Source: Mycobacterium sp. ACS1612
GTDB lineage: Bacteria > Actinomycetota > Actinomycetes > Mycobacteriales > Mycobacteriaceae
Direction: 5' to 3'
DNA length: 64,000 nucleotides
Assembly (NCBI RefSeq): GCF_001667505.1
Contig: NZ_LZHZ01000025.1
Coordinates: 62,001 to 126,000 of the forward strand
Shown: in pieces, positions 47,432 through 54,709 of the stretch
Layout of the letters: each line of letters begins with the position of its first letter
Position numbering within the stretch: the stretch's first letter is position 1
The notes under the pieces: generated by a model
The model's database searches: none
Seen by the model: the letters and a program-made list of their open reading frames with translations, nothing else
Told to the model about the DNA's origin: nothing
Program-made: the position numbers and the translations under genes

Positions 47432-48198
47432 CGCGGCGGCTCCGCCAGTTTCATGACATGGCCGAGGATGTCCGGATAGCGTTTCAGGTGCGCGCCGCCG
47501 TTGAGGTCGAGCACCTCGCCGGTCAACCACGACGCGCCAGGCGAGCACAGGTACAGCACGGCGTTGGCGATGTCCTCGGGTGTGCCTGCGCGGCCGAGCG
47601 CGGTGTTCTCCAGGTATTCGTCGACGACGCCAGGCACCGCGGCGGCGGGTTCGGTCAGCGGCGTGTGGACGAAACCCGGTGCGACGGCGTTGACGCGGAT
47701 CCCCTTGCGGCCCAGTTCCAGCGCGGCCACCTGGGTCAGCATCGACAACCCCGCCTTGGCCGCGCAGTAGGCGCTCATGCCCGCCGCGGGCTGACGAGCG
47801 TTGAGTGAGCTGATCGAGACCAGCACGCCGCCGGCACGTAGGGTGCGGCCCGCGTGCTTGGCGACGATGAACGCGCCGGTGAGACATACGTCGACGACAT
47901 CGCGGAACTGGTCGACGGGCATGTCGGTGATCAGGCCGACGTTGGAGTAGCCCGCGCAGTTGACGACGACATCCACCGGGCCGGTCTGCTCGAAGAGCCG
48001 TTGCACGGATTCCTCATCGGTGACGTCGACGGTTGCCGCCCGCTGGCCGAGTTCGGCGGCGCGGGCCTGCGCCCCGTCGGCATTGCGATCGGCGATGGTC
48101 ACCCCGTCGCCCTGGGCGGCCAGCGCCTGCGCCGTCGCCAAGCCGATCCCGGAGGCGCCGCCGACCACGACCGCGATCCGCTGATCCCCGTTGCTCAC
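47428..48198 (-). CDS. Short-chain dehydrogenase/reductase, first gene of an SDR pair
   Basis: A 256-residue classical SDR with G-G-A-S-G-I-G near residue 13, N-C-A-G-Y near residue 79, and the Y-x3-K site in A-Y-C-A-A-K near residue 142; the C-terminal L-T-G-E-V-L-D-L-N-G-G is also typical. GTG 48198 is the start. A perfect TAGAAC-GC-GTTCTA site lies 26 bases before it, so expression is likely controlled by a KstR-type repressor and the substrate may be a steroid or related lipid. Confidence 0.85.
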   Translation of the reverse strand: MSNGDQRIAVVVGGASGIGLATAQALAAQGDGVTIADRNADGAQARAAELGQRAATVDVTDEESVQRLFEQTGPVDVVVNCAGYSNVGLITDMPVDQFRDVVDVCLTGAFIVAKHAGRTLRAGGVLVSISSLNARQPAAGMSAYCAAKAGLSMLTQVAALELGRKGIRVNAVAPGFVHTPLTEPAAAVPGVVDEYLENTALGRAGTPEDIANAVLYLCSPGASWLTGEVLDLNGGAHLKRYPDILGHVMKLAEPPR

Positions 48199-48223
48199 CG
48201 GAGTTTGCCCTTCGACAGTGAAG

Positions 48224-48237
48224 TAGAACGCGTTCTA
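48224..48237. promoter_or_regulatory. KstR-type operator TAGAACGCGTTCTA
   Basis: A perfect 14-bp palindrome that fits the consensus TNNAACNNGTTNNA recognised by KstR, the TetR repressor of cholesterol catabolism in actinobacteria. It lies 26 bases upstream of the first SDR and 35 bases after the lanthipeptide dehydratase stop. Confidence 0.75.
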
Positions 48238-48271
48238 ATTTCACATTCGCGAGTCGAAAGTGCAATAGGGG

Positions 48272-50662
48272 CTATTCAGCCGTATGCAGCCACGGTGCGA
48301 GCCTGTCGGCGATCTGGCCGGCGAGGGGACCCAACTCCTCATCAGGCGGGAACCGAACGACAAGTTCGGAGGCGACCGAATTCGATGGATAAGTGTCGTC
48401 ACCCATCAAGAGCTCAGTTGGCGCCGGAAGCATCTCCGTCACTATCAGGGACCTCTGGTGCTTGAGCAGAGCATCGATCTGCTCGAGCGCACTGAGGCTT
48501 TCCAGATCCACCCCGATGCGAGTTCGTTCTCCAGGGTCGCTGACGAAGACCCATCGCGGCAAGCCGACATGCTCACGAGTGCGGCAGAGTGCCCGAAGGC
48601 GCTCCCGCAGTGGTGCGCCAGGCTCCCAGAGAGTGGAGCCGCAAAGGTCCCAGCGTGCCGGGCTCAAGACAAGGTCTCCGTCAAGCACGACACGCGGCAT
48701 TGTGTTTCGGCCCCAAAGCTCCCTCAGAAGTATGTCCGGGCGGCGGAACCGTTTTGGGAAGGCCAGTGGTGAAGCCATCAGAAGTGCATGCGCGACGTTG
48801 TCCCATGGCGGCGAAAACGTTCTGGTGGCGTGGTAGCACGGCCAGAGTTGACGCCCATTGAAGCAACATCGGTAGCCATCAGGCCGCCGCAAGAGTTCGA
48901 TGTCGCGCAATGGGATGTACTCAAGAGGCGCCGCGTCGGACGGGAAGTAGGTTGCCGCTGCTGGATCGCCCGTCCACGCTGACGTGTAGGCAGGACGGCG
49001 GACCGCGTTGTCGGCTGCGTCGGAGAGCGGGGGGACCGTGATCTCAACGAATTGCACATCTGTGAGATCCTCGATTCGGCGAAGGAAATCTCGATACGCG
49101 GCTTCACCGGGCAACGCGCCGCCCAGCTCGCGCGAGCCATCTGCGAACCGCGAGTCGATTGTTCCGGCCGGCCATATCTCGACGAGAGCGGGGCCATGGC
49201 CGGCCACCGAGGTGTCGGGCACCCGAAGCAGGCAGTCAACAGGCCAAGTTCCGTTGCCCGTGTCGGATGCAAACGCACCGATCAGCTCACTCGGAATGTT
49301 GATGACATCGGCGTTGGGCGGTTGAGACGCAAGGAAATTGGCGAGTTCGGCTGCTTGTGGAGTGGCGGGTGGGGAAGGGGACAGGTCATCTTCGGTGGCC
49401 GGGTCCTGCTGGTTGACAGATCTGGCCAGCATCGCTTTCAACACGTCGACGACTGTCCAACGTTCTGCCGTGCCCCGGAATCCGTCGCGCCACGGCGTCG
49501 ACACCGCGGCCAAAAACCGCAGTGCCGCTTGTGTCCGTTCGCGCAGGCCCACCACCATCTGCTTCGAAACGCCCGGTGAGCCATCGCGATACACGTCAAC
49601 CCACCCCTTCGGCTGAGCGACCGGGTCGTCGGCCGGGGTCACCTTCCTGCCCATGTCGGCTCGACGAATCGACCTCAGCGGTGATGCGCACCCCTGCAGG
49701 ATGCCGGTGCGAAGCAGCTGACCGACGTACTCGCCGAATGACCGCCGCTCTGCCTCGTCCGTGATGTCCAGGCGCGCGAAGAGCTCGGTCAGGGTCACTG
49801 GCCGTGTGGTGGCCCGCAACAACGTGGAGAGGAATTCCGTCTCGCGGAGGACTACGCATGACGGCTCATCAAACTGATCGAGAACAAGGGCGTAGCGATG
49901 TTCTTCCTCCGTCCACGACAAAGGATTCGTCCCGACGGCGAGACGCGAGAACTCGTCGACAGTCGACGCGTGCGTGAGCATTCGTCGAACCTCGCGGACA
50001 CTTTCGGTCCAGCACACTCCTGCGCCGGTTCCGACTCGGGGCGGATCTGAGCTGTCGCGTGGACGAAGTACTGCAATGTGGCTGAACCAGCCCCGAGGCG
50101 TTGAGACAACCGCCGCTCGACCGACAAGGTCCCAACAACGAACGAATCGTCGCCAACTCCTTTTGTTCAGAGTGCACTCACGGGGCAGCTCGACGCAACC
50201 GAGAAGTGCGAAACCGCAGAGCGACTCAGACGCAATCCGGGCCGGGATCTTGAGGAGCCGATTGCGCTCGGACTCGATGTCGCGATCGAGTTCGTGGTTC
50301 ATGCGAGTTGCCTCGGCGGTCAACTCGGCACACCTTTCCAGCTGTGCCGCCAAGACTGGCTCGCCCTGATTGCGCGCGAGGGACGCCGCGCCGTTCAGTA
50401 TGCTGGCCTCGACGCTTCTGCCACCATGGAGCCGGCGGCGGATGGCCAGCATCTGTCTTCGCTCTTCGCCGCTGACGTCGTCGTTGGGCACCAGCCGTTC
50501 ACCGACCGTCTCGGCCACTACTGGTCCGATCTGTCGTAACGACGATTCGACTGCCTCGAGATGTCCTGCGAGGGCGAAGATCTCGGGGCTACCTCCGTCG
50601 ATCCACCAGGCCGCCGGAACCCCGCTGACGCGGGCGATCAGCCAATCTTCGCGGTCAACCAT
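48272..50662 (-). CDS. Lanthipeptide dehydratase, glutamylation subunit (split LanB, N-terminal domain)
   Basis: A 796-residue protein of the Lant_dehydr_N type. In split class I systems this subunit uses glutamyl-tRNA to glutamylate Ser/Thr of the precursor. ATG 50662 is chosen: it overlaps the stop of the small LanB gene by eight bases, which places the two in one translation unit; the frame stays open to 50908 but that part is antisense-like filler. The elimination domain is absent from this protein and encoded by the neighbour. Recognised by overall pattern and context (W-W-I-D-G-G-S-P-E start, W-x3-R-C-W segment, R-R-x-D mid region), not by an exact motif. Base composition looks lower in GC than the flanks. 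Confidence 0.75.
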   Translation of the reverse strand: MVDREDWLIARVSGVPAAWWIDGGSPEIFALAGHLEAVESSLRQIGPVVAETVGERLVPNDDVSGEERRQMLAIRRRLHGGRSVEASILNGAASLARNQGEPVLAAQLERCAELTAEATRMNHELDRDIESERNRLLKIPARIASESLCGFALLGCVELPRECTLNKRSWRRFVRCWDLVGRAAVVSTPRGWFSHIAVLRPRDSSDPPRVGTGAGVCWTESVREVRRMLTHASTVDEFSRLAVGTNPLSWTEEEHRYALVLDQFDEPSCVVLRETEFLSTLLRATTRPVTLTELFARLDITDEAERRSFGEYVGQLLRTGILQGCASPLRSIRRADMGRKVTPADDPVAQPKGWVDVYRDGSPGVSKQMVVGLRERTQAALRFLAAVSTPWRDGFRGTAERWTVVDVLKAMLARSVNQQDPATEDDLSPSPPATPQAAELANFLASQPPNADVINIPSELIGAFASDTGNGTWPVDCLLRVPDTSVAGHGPALVEIWPAGTIDSRFADGSRELGGALPGEAAYRDFLRRIEDLTDVQFVEITVPPLSDAADNAVRRPAYTSAWTGDPAAATYFPSDAAPLEYIPLRDIELLRRPDGYRCCFNGRQLWPCYHATRTFSPPWDNVAHALLMASPLAFPKRFRRPDILLRELWGRNTMPRVVLDGDLVLSPARWDLCGSTLWEPGAPLRERLRALCRTREHVGLPRWVFVSDPGERTRIGVDLESLSALEQIDALLKHQRSLIVTEMLPAPTELLMGDDTYPSNSVASELVVRFPPDEELGPLAGQIADRLAPWLHTAE

Positions 50663-51620
50663 CGGCCCGCTCGCGCCGCGTAGCCAGGGCCTCCGCCACC
50701 AGTCCTTGCTGTATCGAGGAGAATCCGGCACGGTTCCAGTGGAAGATTGTGAAGTACGCGGCGCCCTGCCGAGGACCGATACGCGCACCGGCACATTCAA
50801 AATAGCCTGTTCTCCAACGGGCCCCCTGCTGCCGGGCGAGATCAGCGCACGCTCGCTGGAGCGCGTCGACGGTGCCAAGGCTTTGCGCTGATTCCGTCCA
50901 CACCTCACGGACGAGCGCGGCTAGATCGCGGTACCCTTCGGTGCACTCCAGATCGAGAGCCAAGCGACGGCCGGTGTCTTCGAGTACCGCGTCCCATACG
51001 CCCAAATCCTCCCAACCGAGAATCGCCAAGCCGTCGAAGACGGAGCGGAGCAGCCGTAGCGATCGCGACCATGCATCTGTGTTCCCCGTTTCACCGTCCG
51101 ACCTTCCCAGGAACGTGCTCCAGAACAAGCTGTCGATCGTGAACAAGGCATGGACATGGTCCATGGATTGAACGCCACCGAAGAGTTGGTACTCGGGCTC
51201 GTATACCGCGGGCTTGTGGGCACACACCAGCCCGCGCGATTGCCAAGCCGAGACCTCTTGCGTGAGGCGTTGTTCAAGGACCGCTCGTTCTGTGGCGGCC
51301 TGAAACCGCAGCCGCAGACCGGGCGGCTTTCGCATGAAGAAGAAGTTCTTGGCGACCCCTTCTTGCAGCAGCGCATTTGCAAGCTCGGAAATGGCGGACA
51401 TCAATGGCTGCATGGCCGGCTGATTCACCTGAATCGAGCGCTGCACCCAGCGATGTGCATTGGCGGCCGCATCGAGCGCTTCGACGCCCCCTTGAACGAA
51501 GAGATCGGCTAGCTCTTCGACGGTATGGCCGAGCGGCAGGCATGCCGCATCCCTAGTCTCGAGGCGTTGTGCGACACAGCGAACGAAGTCCGCGACGGCG
51601 ATGTCCTGTGATGTGCCCAT
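50655..51620 (-). CDS. Lanthipeptide dehydratase, elimination subunit (thiopeptide-type SpaB_C domain)
   Basis: A 321-residue protein of the family named thiopeptide-type bacteriocin biosynthesis protein. It should remove glutamate from glutamylated Ser/Thr to give dehydro residues. Landmarks are F-F-F-M-R-K-P-P-G-L-R-L-R-F near residue 93, where family members read F-x-R-Y...H-L-R-L-R-F, then Y-E-P-E-Y-Q-L-F-G-G at 140-149 and L-F-T-I-D-S at 159-164. Seven bases lie between its start and the LanC stop, and its own stop overlaps the large subunit. Split dehydratases are standard for thiopeptides and for some class I lanthipeptides. Confidence 0.82.
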   Translation of the reverse strand: MGTSQDIAVADFVRCVAQRLETRDAACLPLGHTVEELADLFVQGGVEALDAAANAHRWVQRSIQVNQPAMQPLMSAISELANALLQEGVAKNFFFMRKPPGLRLRFQAATERAVLEQRLTQEVSAWQSRGLVCAHKPAVYEPEYQLFGGVQSMDHVHALFTIDSLFWSTFLGRSDGETGNTDAWSRSLRLLRSVFDGLAILGWEDLGVWDAVLEDTGRRLALDLECTEGYRDLAALVREVWTESAQSLGTVDALQRACADLARQQGARWRTGYFECAGARIGPRQGAAYFTIFHWNRAGFSSIQQGLVAEALATRRERADG

Positions 51621-51626
51621 GCCTGG

Positions 51627-52790
51627 TCAGCGAACGGCGATGTGGTGCAGCCACTGCCGTTCGGCGCCCGTGGCGGTCAAGGCGACGGCGGCCACGCCCC
51701 CGGCGCCGGTGAGTAACGACATGTCGTGCCGACCGTGCTCGCGAAGCTCTGCGGCGTGATCGATCAAATAGTCGAGCATATGGTCGCGCAGTGCCTCAGC
51801 CGACGACACGAGGGTGAACCGCGCATACGCGTCGGCGATTGCGAGCATCCCTGCCGCGCCGTGGCATACCGCCAGATTCTCGCCGGCGTCGCGGTCAAGG
51901 TGGAGGCTCTCGTCGAACACGGCGATGAAGCTGGTCATCGCGTTCTCCGCCAGTTCGCGTATGGCGTCGTCGGCGAGCGAGTCGGCGGCCTCCCATAGCG
52001 TCCACGAAACCCCCGGAGTGCCGTAGCACCAAGCTTGTCGCCGACGAGTTCCGAACGATTCCTGGTCGAGTCCACCCACCGGCGGCCACGTGATCAGGCC
52101 GATGTCGTCGGTGTAGGTCTGTGCGACCAGCCAGTCGCATATCCGGCGAAGGGCGGGACGTGCGTTCTCGTAACCGGATCCGCGAAGGGCATGCGCGAGT
52201 GCGCTTGCCACTCCGGCAATCCCATGACCAAGACCCGTGTTGACGCGGCCGATATTGAACGCGCTCCTTTGATCGATCTCGGGTCCGCCCCGGAAGGCTT
52301 CCAATTCCTCGGTCAGGGCCATGCTGATGAGGTGTTGTAAGGCGGGAGCGACCATGTCCGTAGGACCGCCGGGGTAGAGCCCGGCGCGTATGACGCCGGC
52401 CGGGCCGAAGAAGAGGTCGTAGTCCGGCCAGGAGACATCGTTGGTCCGCCAACGTTCGTGGGCGAGCCATTCGGGTGTCTGGGAACAGAGCGCCGAGTAG
52501 GCCGGGGCGACCGCATCCGTCAACGCCGTCACCGCCCGCAGTCCGGATAGGAGACCGCCAAGCCCCCCGAACGCGCCGACGCCCCTGAAAACAGCGGGCA
52601 TGTCGTTGAGCCACCGCTTCAGCGCCCGCAGGCATAGATCTTCGGCGTCGGGGGCGACGCTGCACAAGGTGGCGGCAAGTATGGCCGGCCCGGCGTCTTG
52701 TCCGCTACCACTCCTCGGCTTGATGTCGTTGGCGTACTCGGTCAGTAGGTCGACTGCCAGAGCCAGCGTCCGATCTTGGCGCTCGGTCAT
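51627..52790 (-). CDS. LanC-family lanthionine cyclase
   Basis: A 387-residue zinc enzyme that adds cysteine thiols to dehydro residues to close lanthionine rings. All metal and active-site residues are there: H189 in G-L-G-H-G-I-A-G, C255 in A-W-C-Y-G-T-P-G, and C309-H310 in A-V-C-H-G-A-A-G, the pattern of NisC. ATG 52790 is preferred to GTG 52802. It is the second gene of the operon, 63 bases after the precursor, with a hairpin in between. The presence of a complete LanC makes thioether rings, rather than azoles or a thiopeptide core, the likely product. Confidence 0.9.
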   Translation of the reverse strand: MTERQDRTLALAVDLLTEYANDIKPRSGSGQDAGPAILAATLCSVAPDAEDLCLRALKRWLNDMPAVFRGVGAFGGLGGLLSGLRAVTALTDAVAPAYSALCSQTPEWLAHERWRTNDVSWPDYDLFFGPAGVIRAGLYPGGPTDMVAPALQHLISMALTEELEAFRGGPEIDQRSAFNIGRVNTGLGHGIAGVASALAHALRGSGYENARPALRRICDWLVAQTYTDDIGLITWPPVGGLDQESFGTRRRQAWCYGTPGVSWTLWEAADSLADDAIRELAENAMTSFIAVFDESLHLDRDAGENLAVCHGAAGMLAIADAYARFTLVSSAEALRDHMLDYLIDHAAELREHGRHDMSLLTGAGGVAAVALTATGAERQWLHHIAVR

Positions 52791-52804
52791 GATTCCCACC
52801 ACCG

Positions 52805-52836
52805 GGAGCCAAGACCCGTTGCCGAGTCTTGGCTCC
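52805..52836 (-). terminator. Hairpin between precursor and lanC (attenuator)
   Basis: GGAGCCAAGAC and GTCTTGGCTCC are perfect inverted 11-mers around a 10-base loop, with two more pairs beyond one mismatch. It starts 17 bases after the precursor stop and ends 14 bases before the lanC ATG. There is no T-run. Partial termination here would keep precursor mRNA above enzyme mRNA, as in other lanthipeptide operons. Confidence 0.75.
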
Positions 52837-52853
52837 TGGGACAGACGGCGCGA

Positions 52854-53087
52854 CTAGCCCTCGGCCTTGGCGACGATGTTGGCGATCTCACGGCTGGTGA
52901 GCACTCGGTCCACGCCGGGCAACAGCACGTTCATCATGTCTGTCGCGCGACAGTTGGTGCATCCATTCGTGTCACAATTTGTGCAGCCGTTGGTGTCGTC
53001 CGCAGCGCGCGACGCGCCGAGGTTGCCCACCCCAAGAATCCTCACTTCCAGCGCTGCAAGGCGACGTTCCAGATCGATGTCAGCCAT
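52854..53087 (-). CDS. Lanthipeptide-type precursor with two internal DTNGCTNC repeats
   Basis: A 77-residue peptide, first gene of the operon. Residues 1-30 form a leader-like part with L-A-A-L-E-V-R-I-L, which recalls the F-x-L-D-V-R-I/V leader of FxLD-family lanthipeptides. Residues 31-38 and 39-46 are identical repeats D-T-N-G-C-T-N-C with all four cysteines and four threonines of the repeats, so each Cys could pair with one Thr. Residues 47-77 contain no Cys and end A-N-I-V-A-K-A-E-G, an unusual trailing segment. A GGGAGGGG ribosome site lies six bases ahead of the ATG. No protease site was identified. Confidence 0.82.
   Translation of the reverse strand: MADIDLERRLAALEVRILGVGNLGASRAADDTNGCTNCDTNGCTNCRATDMMNVLLPGVDRVLTSREIANIVAKAEG
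52950..52997 (-). repeat. Two 24-bp core repeats in the precursor gene
   Basis: The unit at 52974-52997 and the unit at 52950-52973 code for the same eight residues, but five of the eight codons differ at the third base (Thr, Asn, Gly, Thr and Asn; Asp and both Cys codons are the same). Protein identity with silent differences points to selection on the peptide. Confidence 0.9.
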
Positions 53088-53093
53088 GATATT

Positions 53094-53101
53094 CCCCTCC
53101 C
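53094..53101 (-). promoter_or_regulatory. Strong ribosome binding site of the precursor gene
   Basis: GGGAGGGG on the minus strand lies six bases before the precursor ATG. It fixes the start and implies high translation, as expected for a RiPP precursor. Confidence 0.8.
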
Positions 53102-53121
53102 GTTCAGAATGGCTGTTGAGT

Positions 53122-53143
53122 ACACAAGAAACGTTTCCTGTGT
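53122..53143. promoter_or_regulatory. 22-bp palindrome upstream of the precursor gene (candidate operator)
   Basis: A perfect GAAACGTTTC core is flanked one base out on each side by ACACA and TGTGT, so 20 of 22 positions are symmetric. It lies 35-56 bases upstream of the precursor start and 151 bases before the divergent esterase start. The core resembles LacI- or TetR-family sites. No regulator gene is in the cluster. The rest of 53088-53293 is AT-rich promoter DNA for both directions. Confidence 0.65.
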
Positions 53144-53293
53144 GACATACAGATTAAGCCGGGCGAGATGCTTTTGGCGAGTGAAATTTTGCATTCGATT
53201 ACGGCGAATATCGGAATTGTTTCGCAGCAGTCATATATTTCATCACTGTCGTATACCTTGGGTCATTTCACGCGCTCTTCTATTCTGCAAACG

Positions 53294-54445
53294 ATGGACG
53301 ACATCACGCAGTACACAGCTCCACTCCGGTGGCAGGGCGGCGAGCCGCTGGTGGGTCCTCTGCTGGCGATGATCGGCGATGTCGAGGTGGTCGGGCTGGG
53401 AGAGCCGACGCATGGGGACAGCCAGTCTTTGCGCCTGAAACGTGCCATTGTGCGGGAGATGTCCGCCATGCCGGGCCGAATGCTCGTGGCGTGGGAGCGG
53501 GGGGTCGGACACATCGAGCTGGTGAACCGATTCCTCGGTGAGCGTGGGGGCCTGCCTCGCGAGGAGGTACGCCTCGTGTACCCGTGGGTCTATGAGGAGG
53601 TACAGGATCTTTTCGGTTGGCTCGGTGCGGTCGCATCTGAACGCGATGTGATGCTCCGAGGCGTCGACATGGACGGTCCACCCCCAGAACGCGTCCTCGA
53701 CGAGTTGCGACGGCGTGCGGGTATGCCGCTGTCGACGGCGTTGGCGACGGTTCAAGAGCTCGCCGCAGAAAGCAAGGATCACCGTGTGAGCGCTGCTCGC
53801 TGGAGTGCGATGGCGAAGACGGTGTCCTCAGTCATCCTTCGGGAGCAGGCGATCAGCCCGGCCGATCAGCTGTTGGTTCGGACCATCCAGCAGTGGGGCG
53901 AGTACGAACGCCTGAAGGCCATCTCGGCGACAGATCCCGCGCCCTGGGAGTACCGGGATCGGTGCCTGGCTGAGAACCTCGCGGCGCAGCAGGCCATCAC
54001 GAAGCCCAATCGCGTGGCGTTCTGGGCCCATAACGGTCATGTGTCGAAGTGGTCGGCCAGGGCGGGCGGCCATCTGGCTGGAGCCCACAACTACCGCGCG
54101 ATCGGTGTGGCGTTCGGCGCAGGGAGCTTCCATGCATGGGAGCCGGGGGATCGCGCCATCCACACTCGCCGGCTACGGCCGGCGACGGCGCAGCTGCCGC
54201 CGCCCGACAGTATCGAGGCGCTGCTTCAACGGGCTGGCGTCGGAGACTGCTTCATCGACTTACGAGCGATGCGCAACGGCGAGAATCCTCTGCTTCAGCC
54301 GTTGGCGATACGCGAGGTGGGCCTTGCTGCTGATACTTCACAATTCACGACACCGAAGCCCATCACAGAAATATTCGACGTCCTGGTGTGGATCCGAGAA
54401 GTAACGCCCGCCGGAATCATCCGGGATCACGGCGCGACGTGGTAG
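53294..54445 (+). CDS. Erythromycin esterase (Ere)-family protein, divergent from the lanthipeptide operon
   Basis: A 383-residue protein with the family's active-site residues: G-L-G-E-P-T-H-G (E37, H40), A-W-E-R-G (E68), and W-A-H-N-G-H-V-S (H246, H249). Ere proteins hydrolyse or open lactone and related bonds by water activation at the conserved histidine. ATG 53294 is chosen because the 126 bases of open frame upstream (from 53168) are AT-rich and promoter-like. In this position a role in RiPP tailoring is as likely as macrolide resistance; which one cannot be told from sequence. Confidence 0.83.
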   Translation: MDDITQYTAPLRWQGGEPLVGPLLAMIGDVEVVGLGEPTHGDSQSLRLKRAIVREMSAMPGRMLVAWERGVGHIELVNRFLGERGGLPREEVRLVYPWVYEEVQDLFGWLGAVASERDVMLRGVDMDGPPPERVLDELRRRAGMPLSTALATVQELAAESKDHRVSAARWSAMAKTVSSVILREQAISPADQLLVRTIQQWGEYERLKAISATDPAPWEYRDRCLAENLAAQQAITKPNRVAFWAHNGHVSKWSARAGGHLAGAHNYRAIGVAFGAGSFHAWEPGDRAIHTRRLRPATAQLPPPDSIEALLQRAGVGDCFIDLRAMRNGENPLLQPLAIREVGLAADTSQFTTPKPITEIFDVLVWIREVTPAGIIRDHGATW

Positions 54446-54591
54446 GTCGGAAAAATGAAGCGTTCCCCTGATTCGGAAACACCTTCGTGTAATATGTGAC
54501 GCCGCATGCCTGGGTCCATTCGTGGCGTCGCCCACGCTTGATTTCAGCTACTTTCCTAATCTTGCTTGTCGCGCTATTGACCACACTTTAA

Positions 54592-54606
54592 ATTGTCGAC
54601 GACAAT
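54592..54606. promoter_or_regulatory. Palindrome ATTGTC-GAC-GACAAT (candidate operator)
   Basis: Perfect 6-bp arms in the 264-base AT-rich gap 54446-54709, about 105 bases before the SRPBCC gene. GntR-family sites look similar. Apart from this, the gap shows nothing recognisable. Confidence 0.35.
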
Positions 54607-54709
54607 AACCGGCAACGGCTCTGTTTCGGGATGAACGGCTGGCGGCGCATTTACTGAATATGCACGTGCCTGCACAAGCATCAGCCCAGCGGTAGGGCAG
54701 ACTTGTGGG

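Noticed and set aside
48272..50908. Longer version of the large LanB starting at 50908
   Set aside because: The extra 82 codons lie over the small LanB gene in another frame, and the 8-base overlap start at 50662 is the normal arrangement.
48272..53087. Thiopeptide or azole cluster
   Set aside because: The split dehydratase is common to thiopeptides, but there is no YcaO, no azoline dehydrogenase and no cycloaddition enzyme, and a complete LanC is present.
52854..53087. Small zinc-binding protein rather than a RiPP precursor
   Set aside because: Two C-x-x-C pairs would allow metal binding, but position, strong ribosome site, equal Thr/Cys count and adjacent LanC/LanB genes favour a precursor. 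Kept as a fallback.
53168..53293. N-terminal extension of the Ere protein
   Set aside because: The stretch is AT-rich, has no family similarity and lies in the divergent promoter region; ATG 53294 gives the normal start.
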